NCBI RefSeq assembly: GCF_036345995.1
Contig: NZ_CP107796.1
Location: 6,882,001 to 6,946,000 of the forward strand
Origin: Streptomyces sp. NBC_00557
Lineage (GTDB): Bacteria; Actinomycetota; Actinomycetes; Streptomycetales; Streptomycetaceae
Direction: 5' to 3'
DNA length: 64,000 nt
Of the stretch, positions 52,729 to 61,191 are shown piece after piece (position 1 is the first letter of the stretch; every line of letters starts with the position of its first letter). Position numbers and translations under genes: made by a program. The notes below the pieces were generated by a model. It was given only the letters and a program-made list of their open reading frames with translations, was not told where the DNA came from and searched no databases.

Positions 52729-54237
52729 ATGGCGCAGTGGACCTCTGCGATGGGCGCCGCGCAGCTCGCCCGGCTGCTCAAGTCCCAGCAGGACCGCCCG
52801 GCCGGCCCCGGCACCCGCCGTCCACCGGCCTACCGCGCTCTCGCCGACGGCATCCGGCTGCTGGTGCTCGAAGGACGCGTGCCGGTGGCCGCCCGCCTGC
52901 CCGCCGAACGGGAGCTGGCCCTCGCCCTGTCCGTCAGCCGCACCACCGTCGCCGCCGCGTACGAGGCACTGCGCACCGAGGGCTTCCTGGAGTCCCGGCG
53001 CGGAGCGGGCAGCTGGACCGCCGTGCCGGCCGGCAACCCGCTGCCCGCCAGGGGGCTCGAACCCCTGCCGCCCGAGGCCCTCGGCTCGATGATCGACCTC
53101 GGCTGCGCCTCCCTCCCCGCCCCCGAGCCCTGGCTCACCCGTGCCGTGCAGGGCGCCCTGGAGGAACTGCCCCCGTACGCCCACACGCACGGCGACTACC
53201 CGGCCGGGCTGCCCGCGCTGCGCGCGATGATCGCCGAGCGGTACACGGCGTGCGGGATCCCCACCATGCCCGAGCAGATCATGGTGACGACCGGCGCGAT
53301 GGGCGCCATCGACGCGATCTGCCACCTCTTCGCGGGCCGCGGCGAGCGGATCGCCGTGGAGTCCCCCTCCTACGCCAACATCCTGCAGCTGATGCGGGAG
53401 GCGGGCGCCCGTCTGGTACCGGTCGCGATGGCCGAGGGCCTGTCCGGCTGGGACCTGGACCGCTGGCGCCAGGTCCTGCGCGAGGCCGCGCCCCGGCTCG
53501 CCTACGTCGTCGCCGACTTCCACAACCCCACCGGGGCGCTCGCCGACGAGGACCAGCGGCGGCGTCTGGTGGACGCGGCGCGCTCGGCCGGCACGGTGCT
53601 CGTCGCCGACGAGACGATGACCGAGCTGTGGCTGGACGAGCAGTTCGCGGACGGCGGCATGCCGCGCCGGGTCTGCGCCTTCGACCCGGCCGGCTCGACC
53701 GTCATCACGGTCGGCTCGGCCAGCAAGGCGTTCTGGGCGGGCATGCGGATCGGCTGGGTGCGGGCGGCCCCGGACGTCATCCGCAGCCTGGTCGCCGCGC
53801 GGGCGTACGCCGATCTCGGTACGCCGGTGCTGGAACAGCTCGCCGTCAACTGGCTGTTCAGCACGGGAGGCTGGGAGCAGGCGGTGGAACTGCGCCGGGC
53901 CCAGGCCCGGGAGAACCGGGACGCGCTGGTGGCGGCGGTCCGGCGCGAGCTGCCGTCGTGGGAGTTCACCGTGCCGCAGGGCGGCCTGACCCTGTGGGTC
54001 CGCGCCGGCGGCCTGTCCGGCTCCCGGCTCGCCGAGGCGGGGGAGCGGACCGGCGTCCGCGTCCCGTCCGGCCCCCGGTTCGGCGTGGACGGCGCCTTCG
54101 AGGGCTACCTCCGGCTGCCGTTCACCGTCGGGGGAGCGGTGGCGGAGGAGGCGGCGGTCCGACTGGCGGCGGCGGCGCGCCTGGTGGAGACGGGCGGCAC
54201 CGGGGGTACCGAGGCGCCGCGTACGTTCGTGGCGTGA
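52729..54237 (+). CDS. MocR-family (GntR HTH + aminotransferase-like) regulator, YczR-type
   Basis: A 502-residue MocR protein. The N-terminal GntR winged helix is residues 30-95 (YRALADGIRLLVLEGRVPVAARLPAERELALALSVSRTTVAAAYEAL); the rest is an aminotransferase class I fold. The PLP Lys is in VGSASKAFWAGMRIGW and FHNPTG is the substrate-side Asn-Pro. MocR proteins use PLP as cofactor for transcription control, often of vitamin B6 or a divergent membrane protein. The ATG at 52729 has GAAGG upstream. The divergent YczE gene is its likely target. Confidence 0.88.
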   Translation: MAQWTSAMGAAQLARLLKSQQDRPAGPGTRRPPAYRALADGIRLLVLEGRVPVAARLPAERELALALSVSRTTVAAAYEALRTEGFLESRRGAGSWTAVPAGNPLPARGLEPLPPEALGSMIDLGCASLPAPEPWLTRAVQGALEELPPYAHTHGDYPAGLPALRAMIAERYTACGIPTMPEQIMVTTGAMGAIDAICHLFAGRGERIAVESPSYANILQLMREAGARLVPVAMAEGLSGWDLDRWRQVLREAAPRLAYVVADFHNPTGALADEDQRRRLVDAARSAGTVLVADETMTELWLDEQFADGGMPRRVCAFDPAGSTVITVGSASKAFWAGMRIGWVRAAPDVIRSLVAARAYADLGTPVLEQLAVNWLFSTGGWEQAVELRRAQARENRDALVAAVRRELPSWEFTVPQGGLTLWVRAGGLSGSRLAEAGERTGVRVPSGPRFGVDGAFEGYLRLPFTVGGAVAEEAAVRLAAAARLVETGGTGGTEAPRTFVA

Positions 54238-54435
54238 GGGAGCTCGCCGGCTCAGGGGCGAGGGACGGAAGCGTCTCACGTCTGGGCGATGGCTCGGGGC
54301 CGCGGTGTGCCGGGGCGGCCGCGGCGGCCCGGCCGAGCGCGTGCACCGCGTCGGCGGGCTCGTGCCCGGCGGGGCGGCCCGGCTGAACCCAGGCACCGCG
54401 TCGGCGAGCGGCCCCGTCCCGACAGCGCAGGAACC

Positions 54436-56049
54436 CTACGAGGGCTCCGCGGCCATGACCTCCGCGCTCACCGGCGCGACGTCAGTCTCCGGCTTCGTGA
54501 GATCCGCCGGCTGAGCCGCCACCGCGGTGGCCCGCGGGGGCAGCAGCTCGAGCACCGCCTGCCGGTCGGCGTCGCTGGTCGCGTCGTCGTACGGATCCGG
54601 CGTACGCGGCACCTGCAGCCGGTGCACCGGCCCCGGCCCGAGCCGCGCGTACCCCCGCCCCGGCGGCACGTGGCCCGGCGGCGTGGTGGGTGGCGGAGCG
54701 CCCAGCGCCTCCTCGACCTGCCGGGCCGCCACGGGCCCGAGCACGACACGCGCGCGTGTGTGCTGCCGTACCGGTTCGCTCAGGGCGTCCTCGCCGTCGA
54801 ACTGCTCGGCCACGACGACCGTCACGTTCGCGGCCCGGCCGTGCCGCAGCGGCACCCGCAGCAGCGACTGCGGGTCCTTGCGGCCGTCCGCCATGGCCAG
54901 ATGGGCGAAGACGGAGGGGCGGTCCAGCAGGATCCACAGAGGGCGGCGGGCGTCGGCGGGGGGCGGGTCGCCGGCCTGCCGGGCCAGGTTGATGGCGATG
55001 AGCCGCCGCTCGGTCTCCTGCGCCGCCCACTCCAGGCTGGCCAGCGCCCCGGGCAGCGAGCACTCCACGGCCAGCACTCCGTCCCGGCCGGTCAGGCAGG
55101 CGTACTCGCCGGTGCCGCCGCCGTCGACGATGAGGACGTCGCCGAACCGCAGGACCTGCAGGGCGATGGAGCGCAGCAGGGTCGAGGCGCCGCTGCCGGG
55201 GTGTCCCAGGGCCAGCAGATGCGGTTCGGTGGAGCGGATGCCGGTGCGCCAGACGACCGGCGGCACATCGATCCGTTCCTCTCCGTAGGAGAGGGGGAGC
55301 GTGCGGTGGACCTCGCTCGCGTCCGTGAAGCCCAGCACGATCTCGCCGGGCGCGGTCACGAAGTGCTGGGCCGGGATGTCGGCGGGCAGCGGGGGCAGGG
55401 CGGTGACGGTGAGCTGGTTGCCCTCCTCGTCCCACGCGAAGCGGTATTCGCGCCCCCGGCCGGCCTTCGCGGTGAGCAGGTGCTCGATCCGGGCCCGGGC
55501 CTCGGGCTCGCCGTCCGGGAAGTACGCCGGGTAGCGGATCACGAGATGGCCGACGCGCCCGCTGTCGTCGAACTCGTGCGAGGCGAACGCCTTCTCCCAC
55601 GCGCCGCCGTGCGCGTACAGCGGAGCCGGGTCGGCGGGGCTGGAGAAGTAGGGCACCAGGGCGTCGTAGAGCGACTGGAGCCGCTCGGTCCGGGACTCGT
55701 CGGGCTCCTCCGCGGCCGGCGGGGTGCGGTCGCGGCCGTGCCAGGCCGCTGCCGCCATCACGGTGACGACGGCGAGCAGCGGACCGTACGGCATGAGGAA
55801 CACGGCCAGGACCACACAGGCCACCAGGAACAGCAGCGGCCCTCGCCTGTCCTTGGGCGTGTCGGCCCATCTGCGCAGCCCGGCCGAGGCCAGCCGGCGC
55901 AGCCCGCGCGTCACCGTGATCAGCGGATGGAGGACGTCGGTGGCGCCGTCGGCCGCCGTCCGGGCCAGTTCCCGGCTCCTGGCGAGCTGCGTCCGGGCGA
56001 TCTGGGCGCTGTCCTTGCTCAGAATGCGGGGGAGAGGGCGCCGGGCCAC
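54436..56049 (-). CDS. FtsK/SpoIIIE-like membrane ATPase homologue with degenerate P-loop
   Basis: A 537-residue protein with two membrane helices at residues 70-105 (RRGPLLFLVACVVLAVFLMPYGPLLAVVTVMAAAAW) and a C-terminal FtsK-like domain. The P-loop reads LALGHPGSGASTLLRSIALQVLRFGDVLIVDGGGTG: the invariant Walker A Lys is Ala, so it is probably not an active motor. DAARRPLWILLDRPSVF and the following part resemble FtsK-related proteins. GTG at 56049 follows AGGAGA. A 64-residue membrane protein precedes it by 46 bp in the same transcript. Function unknown; it may be a structural relic. Confidence 0.78.
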   Translation of the reverse strand: MARRPLPRILSKDSAQIARTQLARSRELARTAADGATDVLHPLITVTRGLRRLASAGLRRWADTPKDRRGPLLFLVACVVLAVFLMPYGPLLAVVTVMAAAAWHGRDRTPPAAEEPDESRTERLQSLYDALVPYFSSPADPAPLYAHGGAWEKAFASHEFDDSGRVGHLVIRYPAYFPDGEPEARARIEHLLTAKAGRGREYRFAWDEEGNQLTVTALPPLPADIPAQHFVTAPGEIVLGFTDASEVHRTLPLSYGEERIDVPPVVWRTGIRSTEPHLLALGHPGSGASTLLRSIALQVLRFGDVLIVDGGGTGEYACLTGRDGVLAVECSLPGALASLEWAAQETERRLIAINLARQAGDPPPADARRPLWILLDRPSVFAHLAMADGRKDPQSLLRVPLRHGRAANVTVVVAEQFDGEDALSEPVRQHTRARVVLGPVAARQVEEALGAPPPTTPPGHVPPGRGYARLGPGPVHRLQVPRTPDPYDDATSDADRQAVLELLPPRATAVAAQPADLTKPETDVAPVSAEVMAAEPS

Positions 56050-56095
56050 TGCTGTCTCCTGTTGACTGGTGGGTGCGGGTGGGCGGTGGGCGGAC

Positions 56096-56290
56096 TCAGA
56101 ACTTGATTCCGCCGAGGAGGCTCGCGAGGCTGTCCCCGCCCGCCTTGATGCTCGGAGCGATGCCCGTGCTCGACAGGTAGAAGCCGAACAGCGCCGACAC
56201 GCACGCGTGCGAGCCCTTGAGGCCGTCCTTGCGGAAGAACAGGAACACGATGGTGCCGAGCAGGACGACGCCTGACATGGAGAGGATCAT
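56096..56290 (-). CDS. Small membrane protein (64 aa) coupled to the FtsK-like gene
   Basis: A 64-residue protein: SMSGVVLLGTIVFLFFRKDGLKGSHACVSALFGFYLSSTG forms two membrane helices around a short charged loop. ATG at 56290 follows AGGAGG. I recall nearly identical proteins beside the FtsK-like gene in many streptomycetes. The pair resembles Tra/Spd-type pairs of conjugative elements, but no other mobile genes are present. Confidence 0.75.
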   Translation of the reverse strand: MILSMSGVVLLGTIVFLFFRKDGLKGSHACVSALFGFYLSSTGIAPSIKAGGDSLASLLGGIKF

Positions 56291-56596
56291 TTGAGGCCTC
56301 CTGGTGGGAGTGGGGGACAGTCACCATGAGTTCTTCCAGGATCACAGGATGTATCCATACGATTAAAGGTGCAACTGGGTGAAATTCGGGCGATTTCCCC
56401 CGGCTGGCGGAGGGTCCCTGCTCGCCTGGGCCGGTCTGTCCGTCCCGGCGGGGGCCATCGGTGATCTTTACCTCGGGCGCATCGGGTCATGTGCCGCACA
56501 AGCCAGTACCCTTGCGATTCACCCGTACGGCCGTGCTCCGCTCGCTTGCCGTACGCTCCCCGAAGTCCCGAAGTCTGCACGAGAGGCGGTCCGCCG
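56291..56596. other. Intergenic region between the small membrane protein and the ankyrin gene
   Basis: No gene is visible in 306 bases; it must hold two divergent promoters. A less GC-rich part at 56341-56390 (TATCCATACGATTAAAGG) is the best place for the minus-strand promoter, but no pair of boxes is convincing. Confidence 0.4.
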
Positions 56597-56989
56597 ATGA
56601 GTGAAGCCCCCGACCCCGAGGTCGTGGAGCTGGCGACCAAGATCTTCGACCTGGCCCGGCGCGGCCAGACGGAGGCGCTCGTGGCATACGTCGACGCCGG
56701 CGTTCCGGCCGACCTCACCAACGACCGCGGCGACTCCCTCGTGATGCTCGCCGCCTACCACGGTCACGCCGACGCGGTGCGCGCCCTGCTCGCCCGGGGC
56801 GCGGCGGCCGACCAGGTCAACGACCGGGGCCAGACCCCGCTCGCGGGCGCCGTCTTCAAGGGGGAGACGGACGTGATCAAGGCCCTCCTGGAGGGCGGCG
56901 CCGACCCCGCCGCGGGCACGCCGTCGGCCGTGGACACCGCCCGCATGTTCGGCAAGACGGAACTCCTGGAGCTGTTCGGCGCGCACTGA
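56597..56989 (+). CDS. Ankyrin-repeat protein
   Basis: A 130-residue protein built of three to four ankyrin repeats: GQTEALVAYVDAGVPADLTNDRGDSLVMLAAYHGHADAVRALLARGAAADQVNDRGQTPLAGAVFKGETDVIKALLEGGADPAAGTPSAVDTARMFG. ATG at 56597 follows GAGAGG. No other domain is present. It is likely a protein-interaction partner; none is indicated by its neighbours. Confidence 0.88.
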   Translation: MSEAPDPEVVELATKIFDLARRGQTEALVAYVDAGVPADLTNDRGDSLVMLAAYHGHADAVRALLARGAAADQVNDRGQTPLAGAVFKGETDVIKALLEGGADPAAGTPSAVDTARMFGKTELLELFGAH

Positions 56990-57290
56990 CGCGCCCATCC
57001 TGACCAGGTACGACACGGAAAACGGGGGAGGCGGTACGGGGCCGCCGGAAATACGGTCGCGGCAGCGCAAACCGCCGGGTCATCATGACGACGTGATTCA
57101 CGGACGCGATGGCTGGGCAGGTGTTGCCGCACCGCGCGGGCCGTGATGCGGTCCGCATGGGCCACCGACGAGAGGCAGAGAGAGATGGTCTTCAGCAAGC
57201 AAGAGACGGCGGGCGCTCCGACGTTGTGTCACGCGGCCAGGTAACGCGTGTTCCCCGGTTGCGTCGACGCTTGATGTGAGGCTGTTTCCC
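56990..57290. other. Intergenic region before the HEAT-type gene, with a possible leader peptide gene
   Basis: Only the small frame at 57185-57244 is of interest here. The remainder has no recognisable gene, hairpin or known RNA motif. Confidence 0.4.
57185..57244 (+). CDS. Possible 19-codon leader peptide
   Basis: ATG at 57185 is preceded by GAGAGGCAGAGAG, an unusually good ribosome site. It opens VFSKQETAGAPTLCHAAR and ends TAA at 57242-57244, 46 bp before the HEAT-type gene. It could couple translation or control that gene. There is no homology evidence. Confidence 0.35.
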   Translation: MVFSKQETAGAPTLCHAAR

Positions 57291-58709
57291 ATGTTCGATC
57301 CGGTCATAGCGCCCAGCGGTACGCTGCTCGGCCTGCTCCAGCGGGGCCGCGGCGACGGCACACTGCACGCGCTCACCGCCCCCCGCGCCGAAGCGCTGGC
57401 GGCCCTGAACCACTGCGTGCAGCGCGATCCCCGCCACGACTGGCAGGTGGAGAACCGCTCCCTGTACTACGCCCGCCTCTACCTCGACCTGAACGGCGAG
57501 CTGGACGCGGTCGAGGCGCACCTCTTCGACCCCGAGGACGTCCTCGACACCGACGAGTCCCGCACCGGCCTCGCCCTGGCCGTACTCGGCCACCTCGCCT
57601 CCTACGGCAGGCGGGACGCGCTCGAACTGCTGCGCAGGTACGCCGCCCACGGTTCCAACTGGGCCTGGGCCCTGGACGAGCTGGCCCTGCGCGACGACGA
57701 CGCCGGCCTGCGAGCCCTCGCCGCGCCCGTCCTGGCCCGCTTCCCGGCCGACCCCGAGGGCGAGGCGGAACTTGCGGCCGCCGTACGCGACGCCTTCGAG
57801 CCGCGGCCCTGGCGGCTGTGGGCCGAGGACCCGCGCCCGTCGATCGCCGCACGCGTGCGTGCCGCGCAGGAGACCGGCTGTTTCGACCGCTGGCAGCGCC
57901 AGATGCGGCCCACCGGCCCCCGCCCGGACTGGAGCGTGCGCGCCGTCTTCGAATGGGCCCAGCAAGGACTCGACCGCGGCGCCGCCCTCCATGTGCCGGC
58001 CGCCCGCTGCCTGGTCGCCGTGGCCGGCCCCGAGGACCGGCCGGAGATCGTCCAGGCCGCCCGCGCCGGCGGCGACGGGGCCCGCTGCACGGCGTTGCGC
58101 TACCTCGCCGACGGCAACGACCCCGACGCCCTCGACCTGATCGAGGCCGCCGTCGCCGACGGCACGAGCGTCGTCGTCGAGGCCGCCGTCGACGCCTTCG
58201 AACGGATGCGCAGCGTCGCCGCAGTCGACCGCGCGCGCCGCTGGGCGCAGCGCCCCGATCCGCTCGGCGCCGCCGCCGGACGCATGCTCGCCTGCCGCGG
58301 CGGCGTACGGGACCGCGACCTCGTCCTCGGCGCCCTGCGCGAGGCCGTACGCGGCGAAGGCCCCGACGCGCCCACGCTGTGGACCCTCGTGGACGGCGCC
58401 GGACGCCTCGGCATCGCCTGCGCGGCCCCCGTGCTGCGCCACATCTACCGCGAGACGGCCTCCTCGCACCTGCGCGGCCGCGCCGCCCGCGCCCTGGCCG
58501 CCACCGATCCCTCCTTCGCCGCCGGCTTCGCCGTCGAATGCCTGTGGGACTGCGAGGAGACCACCCGCGAACTCGCCGCCCGGCACGCCGAGACCGGTGA
58601 CGCCCGGGTCGTGGAGCGCCTGCGCCGCCTGGCCGCCGATCCCGCCGAGGAGGCGGAGGTGCAGACGGCGGTGCGCAGCCGCTTCGGACCGGACGCGGCC
58701 CTCGGCTGA
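57291..58709 (+). CDS. HEAT-repeat-like protein
   Basis: A 472-residue soluble helical-repeat protein: DALELLRRYAAHGSNWAWALDELALRDDDAGLRALAAPVLARF and GARCTALRYLADGNDPDALDLIEAAVADGTSVVVEAAVDAFERM are HEAT-type helix pairs. ATG at 57291 has GTGAGG 10 bp upstream. The function is not recognisable; an interaction scaffold is likely. A strong terminator follows. Confidence 0.75.
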   Translation: MFDPVIAPSGTLLGLLQRGRGDGTLHALTAPRAEALAALNHCVQRDPRHDWQVENRSLYYARLYLDLNGELDAVEAHLFDPEDVLDTDESRTGLALAVLGHLASYGRRDALELLRRYAAHGSNWAWALDELALRDDDAGLRALAAPVLARFPADPEGEAELAAAVRDAFEPRPWRLWAEDPRPSIAARVRAAQETGCFDRWQRQMRPTGPRPDWSVRAVFEWAQQGLDRGAALHVPAARCLVAVAGPEDRPEIVQAARAGGDGARCTALRYLADGNDPDALDLIEAAVADGTSVVVEAAVDAFERMRSVAAVDRARRWAQRPDPLGAAAGRMLACRGGVRDRDLVLGALREAVRGEGPDAPTLWTLVDGAGRLGIACAAPVLRHIYRETASSHLRGRAARALAATDPSFAAGFAVECLWDCEETTRELAARHAETGDARVVERLRRLAADPAEEAEVQTAVRSRFGPDAALG

Positions 58710-58766
58710 CCCGCGCGCCCACGAGCGGGCCGGACGACCGCCCGCCGGATGAACACCGGATGTCCC

Positions 58767-58801
58767 GCAGGTCAGGCGGTCATGACGGCCGTCTGACCTG
58801 C
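58767..58801 (+). terminator. Terminator of the HEAT-type gene
   Basis: GCAGGTCAGGCGG (58767-58779) pairs with CCGTCTGACCTGC (58789-58801), one G-T pair, 9-base loop, 58 bp after the stop codon. Confidence 0.72.
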
Positions 58802-58891
58802 CCGGGTGCACAGCCCAACGCTCATGGGACGTTCCCCGCGCGGAAAGATCGACGTTGACGCGGCCACGTCCGGCACGGCGACAACACCCGT

Positions 58892-60019
58892 ATGCGTGTC
58901 GTCATCGTGACCGAATCCTTTCCCCCCGATGTGAACGGCGTGGCCCACTGCGCGCTCCAGACCGCCCGGCACCTCGTAGATCGCGGTCACCATCCGCTCG
59001 TCGTCGCCCCCGCCCCCGCTCCGGGCAGCGGACCGGACACGGACGCCCCGTGCCCGGTCGTCCGGATCCCCTCCCTCCCGCTCCCCGGCTACCCCCAGGT
59101 CCGCGTCGCCCTGCCCAGCCGGCGGCTCGCCGCCGCGCTCGTCCAGCACCGCGCCGACCTGGTCCATCTCGCCAGCCCCTTCGTCCTCGGCGTGCGCGGC
59201 ATGGCCGCCGCCGCCCGGCTCGGCATCCCCGCCGTCGCCGTCTACCAGACCGACCTGGCCGGATACGCCCGCACCTACATGGGCGCCGGCGAGGCCGCCG
59301 CATGGCGGCGCATCCGCTCCGTGCACGCCGCCGCAGACCGCACCCTGGCCCCCTCCAGCGCCTCGCTCGGCGACCTGGAGGCACACGGCGTGCCCCGGGT
59401 GCGGCTCTGGCCCCGCGGCGTGGACACCGAACGTTTCCGGCCAGACCTGCGGGACGAGACGCTGCGCCGTGAGCTCGCCCCGAACGGCGAGCTGATCGTC
59501 GGCTACGTCGGCCGGCTCGCCCCCGAGAAACACGTCGAACTCCTCGCCGGCGCCTGCGCCCTGGAGGGCGTCAAGGTGGTGGTCGTCGGCGACGGCCCCA
59601 GCCACGCCCACCTCGCCGAGGCGCTGCCCGGCGCCGTCTTCCTCGGCCGCCGCACCGGCGGCGACCTCGCGCGGATCTTCGCCTCACTGGACCTGTTCGT
59701 GCACACCGGCCCCTTCGAGACGTTCTGCCAGACCGTGCAGGAGGCCATGGCCAGCGGGGTGCCGGTCGTCGCACCCGCCGCCGGGGGCCCCCTCGACCTG
59801 GTCGCCCACGCCCGCACCGGATACCTGGTCCCGCCGCGCGACGCGGACGCCGTCAGGGAGGCCGTCCGCGAACTGGCCGCGCACCCGGAGCGGCGCACCG
59901 CGTTCGGCGCCGCCGCGCGCACCATGGTCGAGGGCCGCACCTGGGCCGCCGTCGGCGACCAGCTGATCGCCCACTACGACGACGTGCTCGCGGCACGCAG
60001 GACGGCGGTGGCGGCATGA
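58892..60019 (+). CDS. GT4-family glycosyltransferase (MgtA-like mannosyltransferase)
   Basis: A 375-residue GT-B enzyme: VVIVTESFPPDVNGVAHCALQTARHLVDRGH is the acceptor-side opening, GYVGRLAPEKHVELLAGA starts the donor domain, and PFETFCQTVQEAMASGVPVVAPAAGGPLDLV is the EX7E-type catalytic motif. It resembles mycobacterial MgtA/PimB-type GDP-mannose alpha-mannosyltransferases. TTGACG at 58855 may be its -35; the ATG is probably close to the transcription start. It overlaps the second glycosyltransferase by 4 bp. Confidence 0.85.
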   Translation: MRVVIVTESFPPDVNGVAHCALQTARHLVDRGHHPLVVAPAPAPGSGPDTDAPCPVVRIPSLPLPGYPQVRVALPSRRLAAALVQHRADLVHLASPFVLGVRGMAAAARLGIPAVAVYQTDLAGYARTYMGAGEAAAWRRIRSVHAAADRTLAPSSASLGDLEAHGVPRVRLWPRGVDTERFRPDLRDETLRRELAPNGELIVGYVGRLAPEKHVELLAGACALEGVKVVVVGDGPSHAHLAEALPGAVFLGRRTGGDLARIFASLDLFVHTGPFETFCQTVQEAMASGVPVVAPAAGGPLDLVAHARTGYLVPPRDADAVREAVRELAAHPERRTAFGAAARTMVEGRTWAAVGDQLIAHYDDVLAARRTAVAA

Positions 60020-61191
60020 GCGGTCAGTCCCTGCGCATCGTCCGGCTCGCCAACTTCGTCGCCCCGGCCTCCGGCGGCCTGCGCACCGCCCTGCGGGAAC
60101 TGGGCAAGGGCTTCAAGGCGGCCGGCCACGAACCCGTCCTGATCGTGCCCGGCGAACGGCACACCGACCGCGACACCGAGCAGGGCCGGGTCATCACCCT
60201 GCCCGGCCCGCTGCTGCCCGGCACCGGCGGCTACCGCGTCCTCACCGACAAGCGGCGCGTGGCCGCCCTGCTGGAGGAGCTGGCCCCGGACCGCCTGGAG
60301 GTCTCCGACCGGACCACCCTGCGCTGGACCGGCCGCTGGGCGCGCCGCGCGCGCGTGCCCGCCGTGATGGTCTCCCACGAGACCGCCGACGGCGTGCTGC
60401 GCACCTGGGGCGTGCCCGAGAACCTCGCGCGCCGGGCCGCCGACGCCCTCAACACCCGCACCGCGCACGTCTACTCGCGGGTGGTGTGCACCACCGAGTT
60501 CGCCGAGCGCGAGTTCGTGCGCATCGGCGCCCGCAACGTCGTACGCGCCCCCCTGGGCGTCGACCTGATGGAACGCCACCCCGCCCTGCGCGACCCGGGG
60601 CTGCGCACCCTGCACGCGCGCGGGGGCGAGGCGCTGCTCGTGATGTGCTCCAGGCTGTCCGTCGAGAAACGCCCCGGCACCGCCCTGGACGCCCTGGAGG
60701 CGCTGATACGGCGCGGACGGCGGGCGGTGCTCGTGGTCGCCGGGGACGGGCCGCTCAGGGCCCGCCTGGAGGAGCGCGCGCGGGAGCACGGGCTGCCGGT
60801 GACGTTCCTCGGGCACGTCTCCGACCGGGCCGCCCTCGGCGCCCTCCAGGCGACCGCGGACATCGCCCTGCAGCCCGGCCCGGCCGAGACCTTCGGGCTC
60901 GCCGCGCTGGAGGCCATGGCCTGCGGCACACCCGTCGTGGCCAGCCGGTCGTCGGCGCTGCCCGAGGTCATCGGCTCGGCCGGGGCGACCGCCGCCGACC
61001 GCGGCGAGGCCTTCGCGGACGCGGTGGAACTGCTCCTGGACCGTGCCGAGCCCGCACGCCGGGACGCGGCACGCGCGCGTGCGGAGTGCTTCGGCTGGGG
61101 TACGGCCGTGGAGGCGTTCCTCGCGGCCCACGACGCGGAGGTGCTCCGCCCGTCCGGCGCCAGCCGTACCGTTCCGGAGGGCGTGGCATGA
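60016..61191 (+). CDS. GT4-family glycosyltransferase (second of the pair)
   Basis: A 391-residue GT-B enzyme: RIVRLANFVAPASGGLRTALRELGKGFKAAGHEP in the N-domain, CSRLSVEKRPGTALDALEAL at the domain junction, and GPAETFGLAALEAMACGTPVVASRSSALPEV as the donor-binding EX7E motif. It starts in the stop of the first gene (ATGA) and its own stop overlaps the SGNH hydrolase, so the three are one operon. Two related GT4 enzymes in series suggest assembly of a di-mannosylated lipid or polymer. Confidence 0.85.
   Translation: MSGQSLRIVRLANFVAPASGGLRTALRELGKGFKAAGHEPVLIVPGERHTDRDTEQGRVITLPGPLLPGTGGYRVLTDKRRVAALLEELAPDRLEVSDRTTLRWTGRWARRARVPAVMVSHETADGVLRTWGVPENLARRAADALNTRTAHVYSRVVCTTEFAEREFVRIGARNVVRAPLGVDLMERHPALRDPGLRTLHARGGEALLVMCSRLSVEKRPGTALDALEALIRRGRRAVLVVAGDGPLRARLEERAREHGLPVTFLGHVSDRAALGALQATADIALQPGPAETFGLAALEAMACGTPVVASRSSALPEVIGSAGATAADRGEAFADAVELLLDRAEPARRDAARARAECFGWGTAVEAFLAAHDAEVLRPSGASRTVPEGVA

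Noticed and set aside
54436..56290. Conjugative element (Tra/Spd-like pair)
   Set aside because: No integrase, att site, replication gene or GC shift around it, and the P-loop is degenerate; the pair looks chromosomal and conserved.
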